From: Metarhizium brunneum
Lineage: Eukaryota; Ascomycota; Sordariomycetes; Hypocreales; Clavicipitaceae
Length of the DNA stretch: 64,000 bases
Assembly: GCF_013426205.1 (NCBI RefSeq)
Contig: NC_089423.1
Span: 930,001-994,000 of the forward strand
Reading direction: 5' to 3'
Shown here: piece by piece, positions 34,092 to 46,632 of the stretch
How positions within the stretch are numbered: position 1 is the stretch's first letter
Layout: every line of letters starts with the position of its first letter
Translations under genes and position numbers: made by a program
Notes under the pieces: model-generated
What the model saw: only the letters and a program-made list of their open reading frames with translations
What the model was told of the DNA's origin: nothing
Databases searched by the model: none

Positions 34092-34105
34092 CTCCGTACG
34101 GAGTA
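34092..34105. repeat. CTCCGTACGGAG palindrome
   Basis: A perfect 12-bp palindrome at 34092–34103 running into TACGGAGTA. It belongs to the same motif family as the copy at 32561. Confidence 0.75.
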
Positions 34106-34475
34106 AGTCAATCGGTAAAGCAGCATTTTGGTCAGACAATCAGTGCGATAGGCCAAGAAGCTATAGCGTCCTGGCCTATCATCCAACAAGCCCCGCATAA
34201 TCAATCTGCCATAATACCACCGTCCCATCAGAAGCTGGTCAACTGCTGGGTACGGATTACTCGGTACCATTTCTCAAGTTTCCGTCGCCGACAATACGAA
34301 GTAATAGTTTTTGAGGGACAAAACTCCACAGCCACACGCGGCATACAGGTTGGACCAACACGGCAGCAGGAACTGAAAAAAGAAAAGAAAGACATAATCC
34401 TAGTTGCATAGTTCAGTTCTTTTGAAGAAGCTTCTCGGAACCGCAGGCACCCGTATATTGTCCTTTGTTGCACCA

Positions 34476-34492
34476 CTCCGTATTGTACGGAG
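34476..34492. repeat. CTCCGTA/TACGGAG inverted pair
   Basis: Two 7-bp arms in inverted orientation separated by TTG. This is the same motif family as the copies at 32561 and 34092. Confidence 0.7.
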
Positions 34493-37400
34493 CAGGCGGT
34501 GGTACAAATAGTTGATGGCGTAGAGCGGTGGGGTCGGACGAGCTTTGCTCAAGACAAACGAATAGAGCGAATGACCTAGGCGCTCAATCCTGGTTATTGC
34601 ACGTGTCTGGTCTCAGGTATCAAGGGCTGGAGGAATGCTCACCAAACTGATATCAACATGATTCATTATCTTGCCGTCTCAAGTTTTCAAAACTTTTACG
34701 GGATCAAACGCCGTCGCTCATGCGCCTTTTGCTGAGCAACAAAGCTGGTACCTACCCCTATTCAAGCAAAGCAAGCCAAGCAGGCAGGCGAATGTCGCAG
34801 ACGGTCTTGAAGCAAGGACATTTACTAGCTGGAAGGGGTCGACCGGTTTGAGGGCCCCGGCATGCGAGGGGCTTCAACTGTCAATCTGAACGCCAGAGAC
34901 TGGTGTCGATCCCGAGCATCACCTCGGTGCTGGCACTTGGTAGGTAGTTTCACTTCACAGAGCAAAGCAAAACGGGACAAGAGCAACAACAAGAGTGTCG
35001 TGCAATCTCTGCCGAGCGCAGAGCACCAAGCGAGGGCATGCATTTGTCGAGGCAAAATCAATTCCCCTCGACACATGATGGCATTTGCCCCATTTCTGGC
35101 AGGAGCGAAGGAGACGCCAGTCCGCACATGTGACATCGGCCCAACAGCGCAGTCGATATATTCTGGGATTATCTAGAGTATGGACCACGGATCAGCCAGC
35201 GGTTGCTCGTTTGTATCATCAATACACTGTACAGACAAAGAGGCTTCTCGGTAGATGCTCGTAGTGCTGAACCTTGGAAGACTCTCTGCTGCATTAGGAC
35301 TTTGGAGCAAGAATAATTTTGGAGCCATTGGGCTGCAGAGTGCGGCGGCAGGCATCCAAGACCACGGCCACACAGACACCGTCCGCATTGTGTTGCAGCA
35401 CCACCCCAGGGTCACACCACTTGCACCCCATGGCCGTATGTACAATGAGAATAATAGTACGGAGTAGGGCGTAATGATAGCCTCTGCTACCTGCGCGTCT
35501 TTTTGCCCGCTTGCCCGCTTGCCCCCTGAACTCTCGCCTAAATCGATGCGCAAGAATTGGCTCTCGTGTGGCGTTGCGCGGCCGATGCCTAACGGGGAGA
35601 GCGACAGCCAGACTGAAGACGGGGTCTAAACCATCTGATGCTGGGGTGCTTGGTAGGGTCCAAGCCCCGGATGCCCAGATGTCTGGATGATGGCGGCTAG
35701 GAGTGGCTAGTGCTGCTTGTGGACAGCGGCTGAGCCCGTCGGTGGTCTCGAGACACTCACGCAGTTGATGACTCCTGATGGTGATGCATCAATGCAGCTT
35801 CACACCTTCATCATGCCTCGGCTAGAGGTCTGAATCGTGCCGGTGTCACAGACCCTGCCAAACCTGCGTTGGGTCCGGAGATATTTGCGCAATCACAAGA
35901 ACAGCCTTGATACCGTGACGAGGAAGCGAAGCAGAAGCTCACAATCGAAATGATATCTGGGTCCAAGCGTGCGGGCGTGCCGCACTCGCACTGTAGCACC
36001 AGCCTGGGCCATTGGAGCGGCCAGGCAAACTCAGCTGGGCTCTTTGTTCGCCTGTAGCCTGCATGTACCTGCCTACGGCAAGTGCGGTGGCAAGGTACAA
36101 ACCACTCCTCATTGGCCCAAGCGCCGAGTCTGACAGTGCGGATATATGCCGCACCGTGTGTTGTAGCCAGAGTGAATAAGTCCAGGTAGTCGTCATTGGG
36201 GCAGGGCCCTTTTTTCTTTTCTTCTTGCTTCTCACACTCTGTTGGACATCTTGGTCTTTCGGGAGACGTGAAAACATGCAACTGGAGGAGTCCTTAGAAT
36301 GACTAGACGTAATAGAGGTTATTGACATGTGCGACGACGGCCAAGCGTGTCTGTTGTGTCAAGCTTGGTTGTCCTCGTCAACAGGTTGCTGGGTTGATGC
36401 AAGCCAAAGTGGGTGAGCAAAGGCAGAAACTGCCTGGTGGGTGGATCCCCCGAGTCTCGTCTCCAGATGCCCCATTCTGCGGCACCCAGCGACCAGCACC
36501 CAGTGAGTCTCCAGCTGCCTCCAGCAGCACACCAGACCAGACCACCCACCGGCTCAGCTTCCGCCCCCCGACTTCCAATGTTCCAACCTCGAGGTTGCCC
36601 CAAAATGCCCCATCCCATATCCATGTCTTTTTTTTTCTGTTTGACCACCACGCCGAGTCTCATTTTGTGACCCCCCAAACTCCCAATCCCCCCTCGAGGA
36701 CTTTGCATAGAGCTTAGCTGGGTGCTTCCCCCTTCTCCTCCTCCTCCTCTCCTGTCTTTTGATCCTTTGCTCCTTTCCCGTCCTCGTGCCCGCGTCGCCT
36801 CCGTACGCCTACGCCCACCGCACGGCATCTCGTTTCGTCCTGTGTGTTTGCTGTGGCATATGAGCGCGAGTCGTGATCAGCAGCCGTCACACCTGATCCT
36901 CTCCCGATTGCCGTCTCCCTCCAAGGTTATTGGCAGCCTCTCCCGGCCACCGCGGCCAAGCTGCTACGCCACCACTTGACTTCCTAGACCCGGCAAACCA
37001 TATTGGCCCTGCGTCCAGTTTCTGTGCCTCCCCCGAGCCTCTCACGACGCCGCCACGAGGATTTCGCATCCTCAATCTCAACCCGGCCTCAATCGTGTCA
37101 ACCTTGCTGGCTGAAATACTGCCTGCTAACGGCTAGCACTGTCGCCGTCTGTCCACTCGTCATCTATTCATCGCAGACAGCTGTGCATATTTCGAGAGTG
37201 GCCCCAAATTTGACTCCACCGCTTCTCAGAATCGTCGAGTTTTGTCCCTCAACCACCAGTCAGTCACCTGGCCTGACGGTCGACTCGTACCTCGCCCCAA
37301 CTCTTATGTGTTCTTCTTTGGGCGGAGATTCAGACTGGCCTTTTTTATGACTTAAGAATCGAGCTGCTACTGTCCCCCGAGAGAAACAGCAGACTGACGC

Positions 37401-37664
37401 TGTTCCGACAAACACTTTTTTTACCTCTCGTGTGCGGCTGTGTACGCATTGCTGTTAACATCTTTGTAACAGATATCTCATTGTTTGTGAAGGCCTGCTC
37501 CATCTTGAGGCAAGCGTCGCAGAGAAAGCTCGTCACGTCTCGTCGAGCTGGCATCGTCCTTCGGCGTCTCCAAGACAACGAGATTAACAATTATTGACCC
37601 GGTCCATCTGTTGTGAGAAAACAGCAGCAACTCATCGCCTTCGGCGCAAGCTTTTCCCGAAACA

Positions 37665-39674
37665 ATGAGCCAACAACCCCACGACATGGGTTACCTCGAT
37701 TACACAGGCCATGCCAGCCGATCGCCGACGTCACGACAAAACTATGGAGCTGGCTTCGCTTCCGGTCTGACTTTGCCTCGTCAACCACAGCGGCCGTTTG
37801 ATGTCCCACTCGGCTCTTCGGCTCTATATCCATCGGATAGAATAGGCAGCGGATACAATCCCAGGGCGATGGACAGCATGTCTGGCCATGGTGGAATGCC
37901 TGGTGGCTACATGCTGGATAATGGCCAATCATGGAATTACAACTCTGTCGGCGTCGCTACCGTCAACGGGGCTATGAATGGACCAAATCGCCAGCGAAGC
38001 GTCAACCGACGAGCTGCATTGCCTCAAGTACGTGACGCCTGATCTGGAGCTCAATTTCCTGTTTTGCATGCTAATATGACCCTACGCAGACCTGGACAGA
38101 TCAAGGCGCCATGGGGATGCCCAACAATGGGCTACCATCATTCCCGGGTAGTCTGAATGGAGGGCAAATGTCTAATGGTGGACTTCGTGTTGATCATGGA
38201 CAGGCTCACACGTCACCAGACCTGCGCTCGACCGCATCGGATGGCGATCAGCTTATCCCCACTGCCATTGTGATCAAGAATATCCCTTTTGCTGTTCGAA
38301 AGGAAACCCTTGCCTCCATTATGCTAGATTTGAATTTGCCTCAGCCATACGCATTCAATTATCACTTTGACAATGGCGTGTTTCGGGGGCTCGCTTTTGC
38401 CAACTTCCAGTCTGCTGAGGACACCAGGGTCGTTATCGAAGCCATGAACGGCATGGATGTCCACGGACGAAAGCTTCGAGTCGAATATAAGAAAATGCTG
38501 CCAGAAGCCGAACGGGAGCGCATTGAACGAGAAAAACGAGAGAGGCGTGGACAACTCGAGGAGCAGCATCGTGCTCCAATTCTTCATCAGCAGAGCTCCA
38601 TTCAATCACTGAGTAGCATGTCGCAGACGCAACAGCGAACACCGTCATCTCACCTGGGTACGTGTGTGATTTATTCCAGAACAGGCACATCGCTTGCCAA
38701 TGCATACCATCTCGATACTAACCTGCTCTGTAGGAGATGTCGATTTGAACGATCCCCAGAGCCTCGAATTTTACACTGAACTGGTCATGTTCAAACGAGA
38801 TGATAGTCGTGAGATTTTGGTGTTCCCTGCCGGCATTAGCCCGGAACACCGGCGATCCATCCATATCCTAGCTCACCACATGGGCTTGGAGCATCAATCC
38901 ATCGGTGAAGCTGACTCACGGCAAATTACGGTGTTGAAGCGACAACAGCCATCCCCCACAGCCAACATCCAAAACGTTCCAGCCAACAGCCTCGACGTGC
39001 ACAAGCGTGGCTTGAGCCGGGCGGCAACGTTCGACTTTGCCGCAGATCGGGAATCTCGAGCCGCAGCCAATAATTATTCGCATGTGATGGGCCGGCAAGG
39101 TCCCACGCTGGAGCTTCCAGGGAGCCCCGACGGTAGCGGTGTTCCTAATAATCTACGGGCAGCGAAGAGCTTTGCCGATCTTAGGTCATTCACGCCCAGC
39201 CCTTCGCAAGCCTCCTCCAGTTATCTCGCCCCAGGTAGCGGTCTGAACAACATGGTTCCAGGCTCCACTGCTCGATTCGGCGACTACCAGCCTGCCCACC
39301 CTGGAAATCCAGGAACACCGGGCCCCAAGGGTGATAGTCTTATCGCGGGTCTCAGCGGATTGAACCTCAGCCCTTACGACTCGAACCCGCTGCAATCGCA
39401 GGGCAGGAACGCTCCAGGGGCTATTGGCAGCCAGCGTCCTGGTGTCACCAGTCACAAGGGCGCTCCTGAGAGGCAGCCTCGTGGTCCCGAATGGGAGTCG
39501 ACGGGTGGCTTTGGCGGCCGTGGTCGATCTAACGGACATATGCAGCGAGGCAGCGGTACGTTTGGGGTGACATGCGTGTATATCGAAGTGCAAAGCTAAT
39601 ATGTGCCAGTAGATTCATCAGACAGTGGTGCCCGTGTGGCCGCTAATCCCACTGGTGCCTCTAGGTATCACTAA
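37665..39674 (+). CDS. RRM + R3H RNA-binding protein (Pin4/Cip1-like)
   Basis: join(37665..38027, 38090..38657, 38734..39555, 39613..39674), 604 aa with clean phase. The N-terminal 170 residues are Gly/Ser/Asn/Met-rich and probably disordered. The RRM spans about residues 178–260, with RNP2 IVIKNIPF and RNP1 RGLAFANF. It is followed by a basic helix (ERERIEREKRERRGQLEEQ) and an R3H domain about 315–385 (RRSIHILAHHMGLEHQSIG…RQITV). The C-terminus is Gly/Arg/Pro-rich. This order is that of yeast Pin4/Mdt1 and fission yeast Cip1/Cip2, post-transcriptional regulators linked to stress and checkpoint signalling. Many Ser-Pro/Thr-Pro sites could be phosphorylated. The last exon is only 62 nt. Confidence 0.88.
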
Positions 39675-41805
39675 AACACCACCCCGAACGCCTACGACTT
39701 TTCCACGAACCCTCAATTACGAAGCGATGTGGAGAAGCTAAGCCGATTTGCGGCTTCTCAAGCTAACGATATTTTGTAATATTGACATTTCTTTTCCGGA
39801 CGCTTGACGCGAAATTGTCTTTGCCTGTTTTTGGAAATCCCCCTAACACACTACATATCTATATATATAGTCACCATATTTTTTTTTATGAAGATTGTCG
39901 ATCGAAGCAATGTGGTGCGAGCCATTTGCTCATGTATCGACGCTGATGATGATGCCAAAGCCTCAAGGAGAGTATGGGGTACGGACCAGGATACAGCATT
40001 ATTCAACACATGGGCGACCATTACGAAAGATGACGACTTGCTTCCAGACGCACCTTGAAGCTTGTTCATTGTACCTTTTGCCGACAAGATCTATGAATAA
40101 AACTACAAAACCATTGATGATGACGACGTTTTAACGACTTTCACGTCTAGACAGCCGCACCAACTGCTCCTGGCGAACGCTGCCTCGCGCCAGCAGTGGC
40201 GGGAGTTGGATCGGCGACGAGCACGATCACAGTATACCCACCATAATACCCTGTCTGGCGTCCAGTTACGACCGTGACGACAACGAGTGAGACTTCATTT
40301 GGGCCTCTTTCATGTTTTCGGTAGGAGACGATTCGAACATGAGGACGATTGCAGGCGAGAATGCGTTTAGCATAACAAAGCGGAGGAGACAATTATTTGT
40401 TCAGTACAAGTGGTGGAAACTGGCATGACGCGAAGAAAATAACGACAAAAAAAGTCTTTGTGTTGCTGCATTCATGTTTGAAATTTGGTTAATCACGTTT
40501 TTTGTTATTGGGTCTGTGGTTTCCCTCCACAGGCTCAGCTCAGTGCGGTCCATGGCAGGATATAATACGCCATCACTGAGTATGCCGTTACACCTTGACG
40601 GTATACGATGTCTTGGTGCTTCATATTCGGATATCTCGGTTGTTCAATTACTTGCCTCCCATGACAGGTGGCTTTTCTCCCTAGCTTTGTCGATTGCACA
40701 ACTCCAAGTGGACTCGTTTTGCATTCATTCTGCGACCAGAAGGAGAGATGAGCAAGGTGTCTCGGCATTACAGACATGCTGCTTGCACAATCATACAAGC
40801 AAGCCACCTGAATGTAGAGTGGCGTTGGGGGCTGCATTGTTGTGTTGGATATTTGGTTTTCTTATCAGAGTTGGAAGTGTGAGCATGAAATTTGGCTGTG
40901 GTGCGGTTGTGATGGTGGAGGTGAATTGGGAAGAGTATGAATTTTTTTTTTCTTGGTTGAAATACAGACAGGAGCAAAGTGATACACAAAAGGGTTTCTC
41001 GGAAACACAATGAGAGGTCAATTAATGGGAGTGAGACTGCTGGATTGGGATTGAGCCTTGATGGCTAGCGATGGGAGACAAGGGAGCGAGAGGCGAGAGG
41101 GAAGTGGCACGAGAGTAGCGAAGCACGGCAGCTGTGTACGAATTGTCTCTTGAGTATTGCAAAATAAATCATGTTATGGAACTTGCAGTGCCTGGCACCC
41201 TGGTGACGGTTGGATCGAGGCCCATTGTTTGCCGCCTAGTCGGAAAGGTCGGATGGGTGACGGGCTCATCCTTGTCCGGGATGCTGGGTTGGAGTTTTGG
41301 AGTCTTGATGGTTGACGAGAGGATTCGCGGCTCAAGCAGCGAGGTTGCGTTGAGCACATGTGCTTTGTGAGGGGGGTTGATAATTCGGGAGGCGAAATCT
41401 GAAACGCCCTTGACACCCTAATCGATGCCCATTGACGACTGGCTGTGTGATTGGGCCCGTCTTCCCAACACGTCATCTTGACCCAACGGAGTGCCTGGTG
41501 TGTATAACTACCTACCTAGGTACGGAGTACTCATCTTTACCATTCCCCCGTCATTCGGTGATTCGCTTTGACCCCGAGAAACCATCTCGGCAGCTTTTCC
41601 TACAACGAATTTCTTATTTCGTTTTTTTTTTTTGATTTCCAACGCGCGGCCTAATATTGCCCCGGCCGAGCGAGCGAATTTGTGGAGAGATCGGAAATTC
41701 CGGTCCTCGAGGCAGAGACGTATAACTAGGCCCCCGATGCCACTGGCGTCCTGGCTCCCGGGATTCCTGGGGGGCAACTCGGGACACAGAGAGCCGCCAG
41801 CAGCC
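39675..41805. other. Intergenic, no gene called
   Basis: 2.1 kb. The first few hundred bases are AT-rich and probably the 3' untranslated region of the RNA-binding gene. A 179-codon ATG frame at 40474–41013 has hydrophobic stretches but no domain and crosses T-runs, so it is not called. One TACGGAGTAC copy lies at 41521–41530, about 275 bp before the next ATG. Confidence 0.5.
41521..41530. repeat. TACGGAGTAC motif upstream of the oxidoreductase
   Basis: Same motif as at 32561, here in the presumed promoter of the MDR oxidoreductase gene and directly after CCTACCTAGG. Confidence 0.65.
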
Positions 41806-42991
41806 ATGGCACCAGACAAGATGAAGCAGTGGACCACGGGGCTGGACGGCATCGACAAGCTGCAGATGGAGGAGGCGGATGTGCCGCGCCCGGGCGAGGG
41901 CGAGGTGCTGGTCAAGATTCACGCCGTGAGCTTGAATTACCGCGACAAAGAGGGTGAGTTTTGTCTCAGGCCGAGTTTGTGAGTCCCCCTGACTGACCGC
42001 GCGCGCGCCAGTCTGCAGCGGCGAGTACGACCACCACGCGTCGAGCGAGCCGGCGCGGCGCCTGGTCCCGTGCTCCGACATGTGCGGCACCGTGGTCGAG
42101 AGCCGGTCCGGCCTGCTCGGCGAGGGGGCCCGCGTCGCGTCCATCTTCCTGCAGACCCATCTCCGGGGCGCGGTGCGCGAGGAGGACATGGCCAGCGGGC
42201 TGGGCCTGCCGCTGCCGGGGGTCCTCGCGCAGTACCGCGTCTTCGCGGCCGCCTCGCTGGTCCGCGTGCCGGGGTACCTGACGGACGAGGAGGCGAGCTG
42301 CCTGCCGGTCGCGGGCGTGACGGCGTGGACGAGCCTCAACTGGATGCGGCCGCTGGGGCGGCACATCGGCACCGACTCGAAGGATGACGACGGGGAGCAC
42401 CCGGACCCGGGGTCGCGGTTCGTGCTGCTCCAGGGGACGGGCGGCGTGGCCGTGGCCGGCCTGCAGACCGCCCACGCCGCGGGCTACCGGACCATCGTGA
42501 CGTCCTCGTCCGACGACAAGCTGCGCCGCGCGGCGGACGAGCTGGGCGCCGACCACACCGTCAACTACAAGACGTACTGGGAGTGGCAGGCGCCCGTCAT
42601 GGAGGCCACGGGCGGCCGGGGCGCCGACGTCATTTTCGAGACGGGCGGCGCGCGCACCCTCCGCAAGAGCTTCGAGAGCGTGGCCTTTGGCGGCGTCATC
42701 AACTGCATCGGCTACCTGTCGGGCAAGGAGGACGAGGACCGCCCCGGCGGCGACGGGCTGCAGAGGCTCAATGTCAATGTGCTGGCGCTGCGGCGCAACG
42801 TGACGCTGCGCGGCATCATCAACGGCGGCAAGGACCGCTTCGAGGAGATGCTGGGCTTTTACGAGGACAAGAAGATCCGGCCCGTCGTGGGCAGGGTCTT
42901 TGCGTTTGCCGACGCAAAGGAGGCCATGGCGTATCTGGCCAGTGGGAAGCACTTTGGTAAAGTGGTGATCAAGGTTGGCGATGCTAGTTAG
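41806..42991 (+). CDS. MDR-superfamily zinc-type alcohol dehydrogenase-like oxidoreductase
   Basis: join(41806..41953, 42012..42991), 375 aa; one GTGAGT…CAG intron of 58 nt. N-terminal GroES-like part: GEGEVLVKIHAVSLNYRDKE, then VPCSDMCGTVVE. Nucleotide-binding part: VLLQGTGGVAVAGLQTAHAAGYRTIVTSS (an AxGGVG-type loop), DELGADHTVNY and GGRGADVIFETGG, ending with GKVVIKVG. These are hallmarks of medium-chain dehydrogenases, in the fungal group near S. pombe C1773.06c. The catalytic zinc ligands of true alcohol dehydrogenases are not evident, so it may be a quinone/enal reductase using NADPH. An upstream in-frame ATG near 41737 would add 23 residues, but MAPDKMKQW is the usual family start. Third-position GC is very high. 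Confidence 0.9.
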
Positions 42992-43280
42992 GGGCTGTTG
43001 TGTGCGTGGCGTGTTGGATGTATGCGGGAGCATGGGACTCGTGGCGTTGTTTGACAAACACGGTAGAACTGCATGTGGATATAAAACGTAGACGGCTAGG
43101 CTTATGGCTATACTAGGGGGGAAATTCTATATCAAGACGGGAAACAAATGAAAAAAAGAAGAGAAAAGAAAGTCAAGGGTATCAACGTAATGTACATGCA
43201 GCCGCTTGCGCATCGGCTCGTCCTTTGCTTGTGAATCCGCCCTTGATACTGCGGCGCTTCAAGACTCGGGAAAGAAGAAG

Positions 43281-44903
43281 CTAGTTGGCGGCCTTATGGC
43301 CATTGACATTGCTCTGGTTCATGGCCTGCATGCCGGCGTTGAGCTTTCCAAACTGCCACTCGGGCAGGGTGATGCCCGTCTGCTCGTTGATGGTGGTCAT
43401 CAGCGGCGGCAGCATCTGGTAGACGTTGCGCATGGCGGCCGTGGGATCGCTGCTGCCCGCCTCGCCGGCGCCGCTGGCCCCCGTGTTCCAGACGCTGATC
43501 TTGGGCTGCAGGCCGCGGATGGCGTCGGCGTTGGCCTTGGCCAGCTCGACGTAGGTGCCCTTTTCGATCATCATGTACTGCAGGAGGCCGGCGGGCCCGC
43601 CAAACGCGCCCGCCAGCTTGGCGTAGGCGTCGGCCATGGCGGAGATTCCCTCGGCCTCCTTGAGTTGGCGGAAGGCGCCGGCGTCGGCGCTCTGCTGGGC
43701 GGCGTAGTTTTCCGCCTCGGCCCCGACCCGCGTCTTGTAGGCGTCGGCGTCGGCCAGGCGCTGGTTCGCCTCCTGGTTGGCGCGCGCGTTGGCCGTGACC
43801 TCGTACGCGGCGGCGTCGGCGGCCTGCTGCTTGCTCTCGCGGGCAATGGTGGCCTGGACCACGTCTTTGGCGCGCAGGCGTTCCATCTCGGCCGCCGCGC
43901 GCTTGATCTCGACTTGCTTCTTCAGGTCTTCGTCCTTGGACTCGAGCGCGCGCTGCGCCTCGACGCGCGTCACGTCGACGTCTCGCGTGAGGTGTGTCTG
44001 CTGCGTCATGAGCCGGGCCTCGGCCGCCGCGCGCTCAATGTCCCGCTCCGTCTTCTGCACGGCCGTGTCGGCCTGGATCTTGGCGATTTCTCTCTCCTGC
44101 TCGCCCTTGCGCTTGGCCTCGCCGACGTTGCCTCGGAGCTGCGCTTCTGCGACGTCGATTCTGGCCTGGTTGGTGGCGCCCTCGTGCGCTTTGCGGGAGA
44201 GGGACGCGAAGTAGACGGATCCGGGAGCATCCTTTAGCTCCTTGACACTGTAAAAAAAGGGTTAGTAAGAGATTGGCAATGAAGGAAAAAGGAAGGGCCG
44301 GAACTTGCTTGCTATTGTAGATTTTCAACTAGACTGAGTCAGTATTTGATGTCATGCTTTTCTTCTTTAAAAAACGGCCCCAATGATGGCACTTACACCA
44401 AACTGGTCGAGTTCGCCCTGGATGTTGCGAAAAATTCGCTTCTTGAACATCTCCCGCTCAGTGAAGATCTCCTCCATGGTCATGCTCGACACCAGGACGC
44501 GGGTTTCGCCCTCAATGATTCCCTTGACGATGCTGGCCACGTGGGCCCTGGCGTCGGTCTTTTTGTCGTCAGAGCCCGCCAGCAGCATGGCATACTTCAT
44601 GAGAGCGTCGCCGTTATCCTCACGACCGGCAGTCCCCTCGTTTGCCGCTTCCGCTTCCGAGGAGGAGTTGGCGCCGCGGGCATTAACGTCTGGACCGACA
44701 GTAAAGACCACGGGAAGCGAAAACTGGAGCTTCTCCTTTGTCATGGCCTGCAGGTCCATGGCGTAGTCGTGCGGCTGGACGCTGAACCGCGAGTAACGCT
44801 GGAATGGCCACACCAAGGATGACTTGGTGATCTTGACGGTGCGGACGCGCCATCCCGTAATGGCGAGGTACTCGTCGGGACCGGATACCTTGTAACGTAG
44901 CAT
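43281..44903 (-). CDS. Flotillin-like SPFH-domain protein
   Basis: complement(join(43281..44247, 44309..44328, 44397..44903)), 497 aa exactly. Exon 1 (ATG 44903) encodes the SPFH/band-7 start (MLRYKVSGPDEYLAITG, WPFQRYSRFSVQPHDYAM). The middle exon is a 20-nt microexon giving LKIYNSN. Exon 3 resumes VKELKDAPGSVYF, matching the conserved flotillin sequence YNANVKEL. This fit requires a GC–AG second intron (AA|GCAAGT…TTTACAG, 44248–44308). The rest is the Glu/Ala/Lys-rich coiled-coil flotillin domain (RDIERAAAEARLMTQQ, EAENYAAQQSADAGAFRQLKEAEG) and a C-terminal oligomerisation part. Flotillins scaffold sterol-rich membrane domains. A TATA box is at 45016–45023. Confidence 0.93.
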
Positions 44904-46632
44904 TGTGGATGACTGTGTTTGTTTGGTGCAATGGCCTTTTGCAAGTGTCAGCTGGGGGAAGATGAAGGAAGCGATGAGGAGTCAGGACGTGGCGGCAAGA
45001 CGACGAGCCACGAGGTATATATAGACAGGACGCGACGGAATAAATGAACCTTGGGCACTTACTAAATGTACTGTTTGAGTAAATATACTCTGTTATGATT
45101 GATCTTTGATGAGCGCTGTTTGGATCAGCTTCGCGTTGTGTTCTGTGTTTCCCAATAAAGGCCTGGCTGGGGTGGCCACTTCCTTATATGTCCTGCCTGG
45201 CAGAATATGCCCAAGCAGGCTACACAGTGAACCTCATCAGTCTCGGCTGAAGTCACGGCACACAACCGACATGTCGCAAACGAAAGACAAGCAAGGCATG
45301 CGAAAAGCCTTGGGCTATGTTGGGCTGGCTTGGCTTGGCCTGTGTAAAAGCGAAGACCGACCTTGCAAGTCCCAAACGTCAAACTGAACTAGACTCGCAC
45401 CAATGGAGAACAAGCGATTCTAGAAACTTGCCCTTTACGGCGTCGGTCCTGTAGCTGAGGTAGCATCCTGGTCCGTCTCATCCATGTTCCGCCTCATGTA
45501 ACACTAGAAACAAGGCTGTGTGCTCTCGTGACAGCTTTATTGGGGTGGAATGTGGAGAAAGGAAACCTGCTTCACCGGCTGGAATACAGAGTAATCTTGT
45601 TGGGGTTGGAAGTGCATCTCCGTCGGGCAAACTCTCCTGCCTGCCGCGAGTGAAGTGCAATCAACAGAATGCCGCACCAGCCGCACCTCAGAGGTCAGGT
45701 TGTGGTGCACTGCCTCCCGAGGTGATTGATAATATTGCTGTCAATCTACAGGGCAACATATATCTGCTCTGGCTGGTGGGGGCGGTCTCTCCTTGCGTCA
45801 TGCTCAGGCTTTAGTTTCGTTTGCTCAGTCGGTGTAAACTTACTGTACAATGGCATCACATGTGTCTGTTCATATGTGTGCCAGTGTGGAGTACCTGACT
45901 ATGCGTTGGCGGATTTTCGATTTTAACATGGCTTGTCAATCCTTGTCATGGGCTGGAGTGAGTCCGCCTCACTTTTGTTTTTGCAATGCTCGGGCCTAGT
46001 CGGAACTTGGCTCTGTTGTTTTGGGCATCGCCCCGTTCAGCCCAGCTTTCCCTATCGATGGATGGGTTCTTTGATCATTTCCAGACAGTCAAGGCACATG
46101 CGTTTGAGCTGTGATGCAACAAGCCCAAAGCTGAAGAGCCGCCAAGCCGGAGCGCAAACTGCGCCTCCTCCACACAGCCACCACGTTCGGCTTGAACTTG
46201 GAAAGTTCGGCCCACGGTGCCTTTGTCCATGACTCCATGGAGCTGGATCCAGTATCATCCGGAGAGGTGCATGGCGCGGGGGACATGATTTGCCTTTCAA
46301 GTCTTATGGCATTTGTTCTTTCCGTTCAATGTCCGGCACGTGTTCGCTTCGCCCTTTTTGACTGTCGCAGGTCGCGACTGCTGGTTGCATCGCCCGTGCG
46401 TGGAATCCTTGTCTGACATGACTGTTGTTTGCTTGCGAGCAGGCGCAGCCCCTTCGCCAAAGGCCGTGTTGGACCTCGAGTAACAACTTGCAAGGGTGTG
46501 TTGAACACTCACCGAACACTTGAGATAGACAGCTTCTGAAAGAGAAGACGGCATTTCCCGAGATATAGGTCTCACCTGGCGTATCCCCCTGCTGGGACGC
46601 CCAACTTTCTCCTCGGCTTTCCTCCTTGCCAA
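44904..46632. other. Intergenic between divergent genes
   Basis: 1.7 kb between flotillin (minus) and the next plus-strand gene. No gene is recognised. The left end holds the flotillin TATA box. Confidence 0.55.
45016..45023 (-). promoter_or_regulatory. TATA box of the flotillin gene
   Basis: TATATATA, 113 bp upstream of the flotillin ATG on the minus strand. Confidence 0.55.

Larger units (their letters stand above)
31411..37664. other. Gene desert of about 6.25 kb and long leader of the RNA-binding gene
   Basis: No supportable gene on either strand. The interval 32.5–35.5 kb repeatedly contains the palindrome-like TACGGAGTA/TACTCCGTA (listed separately). From about 36.7 kb the plus strand becomes strongly pyrimidine-rich (CTCCTCCTCCTCC near 36735), as at fungal promoters, so the final 0.9 kb is probably promoter and 5' leader of the RRM/R3H gene, possibly with leader introns. 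Confidence 0.5.

Noticed and set aside
40474..41013. 179-codon ATG frame with hydrophobic segments
   Set aside because: It crosses T-runs, has no domain and lies between a 3' UTR and a promoter region. It could be real but is unsupported.
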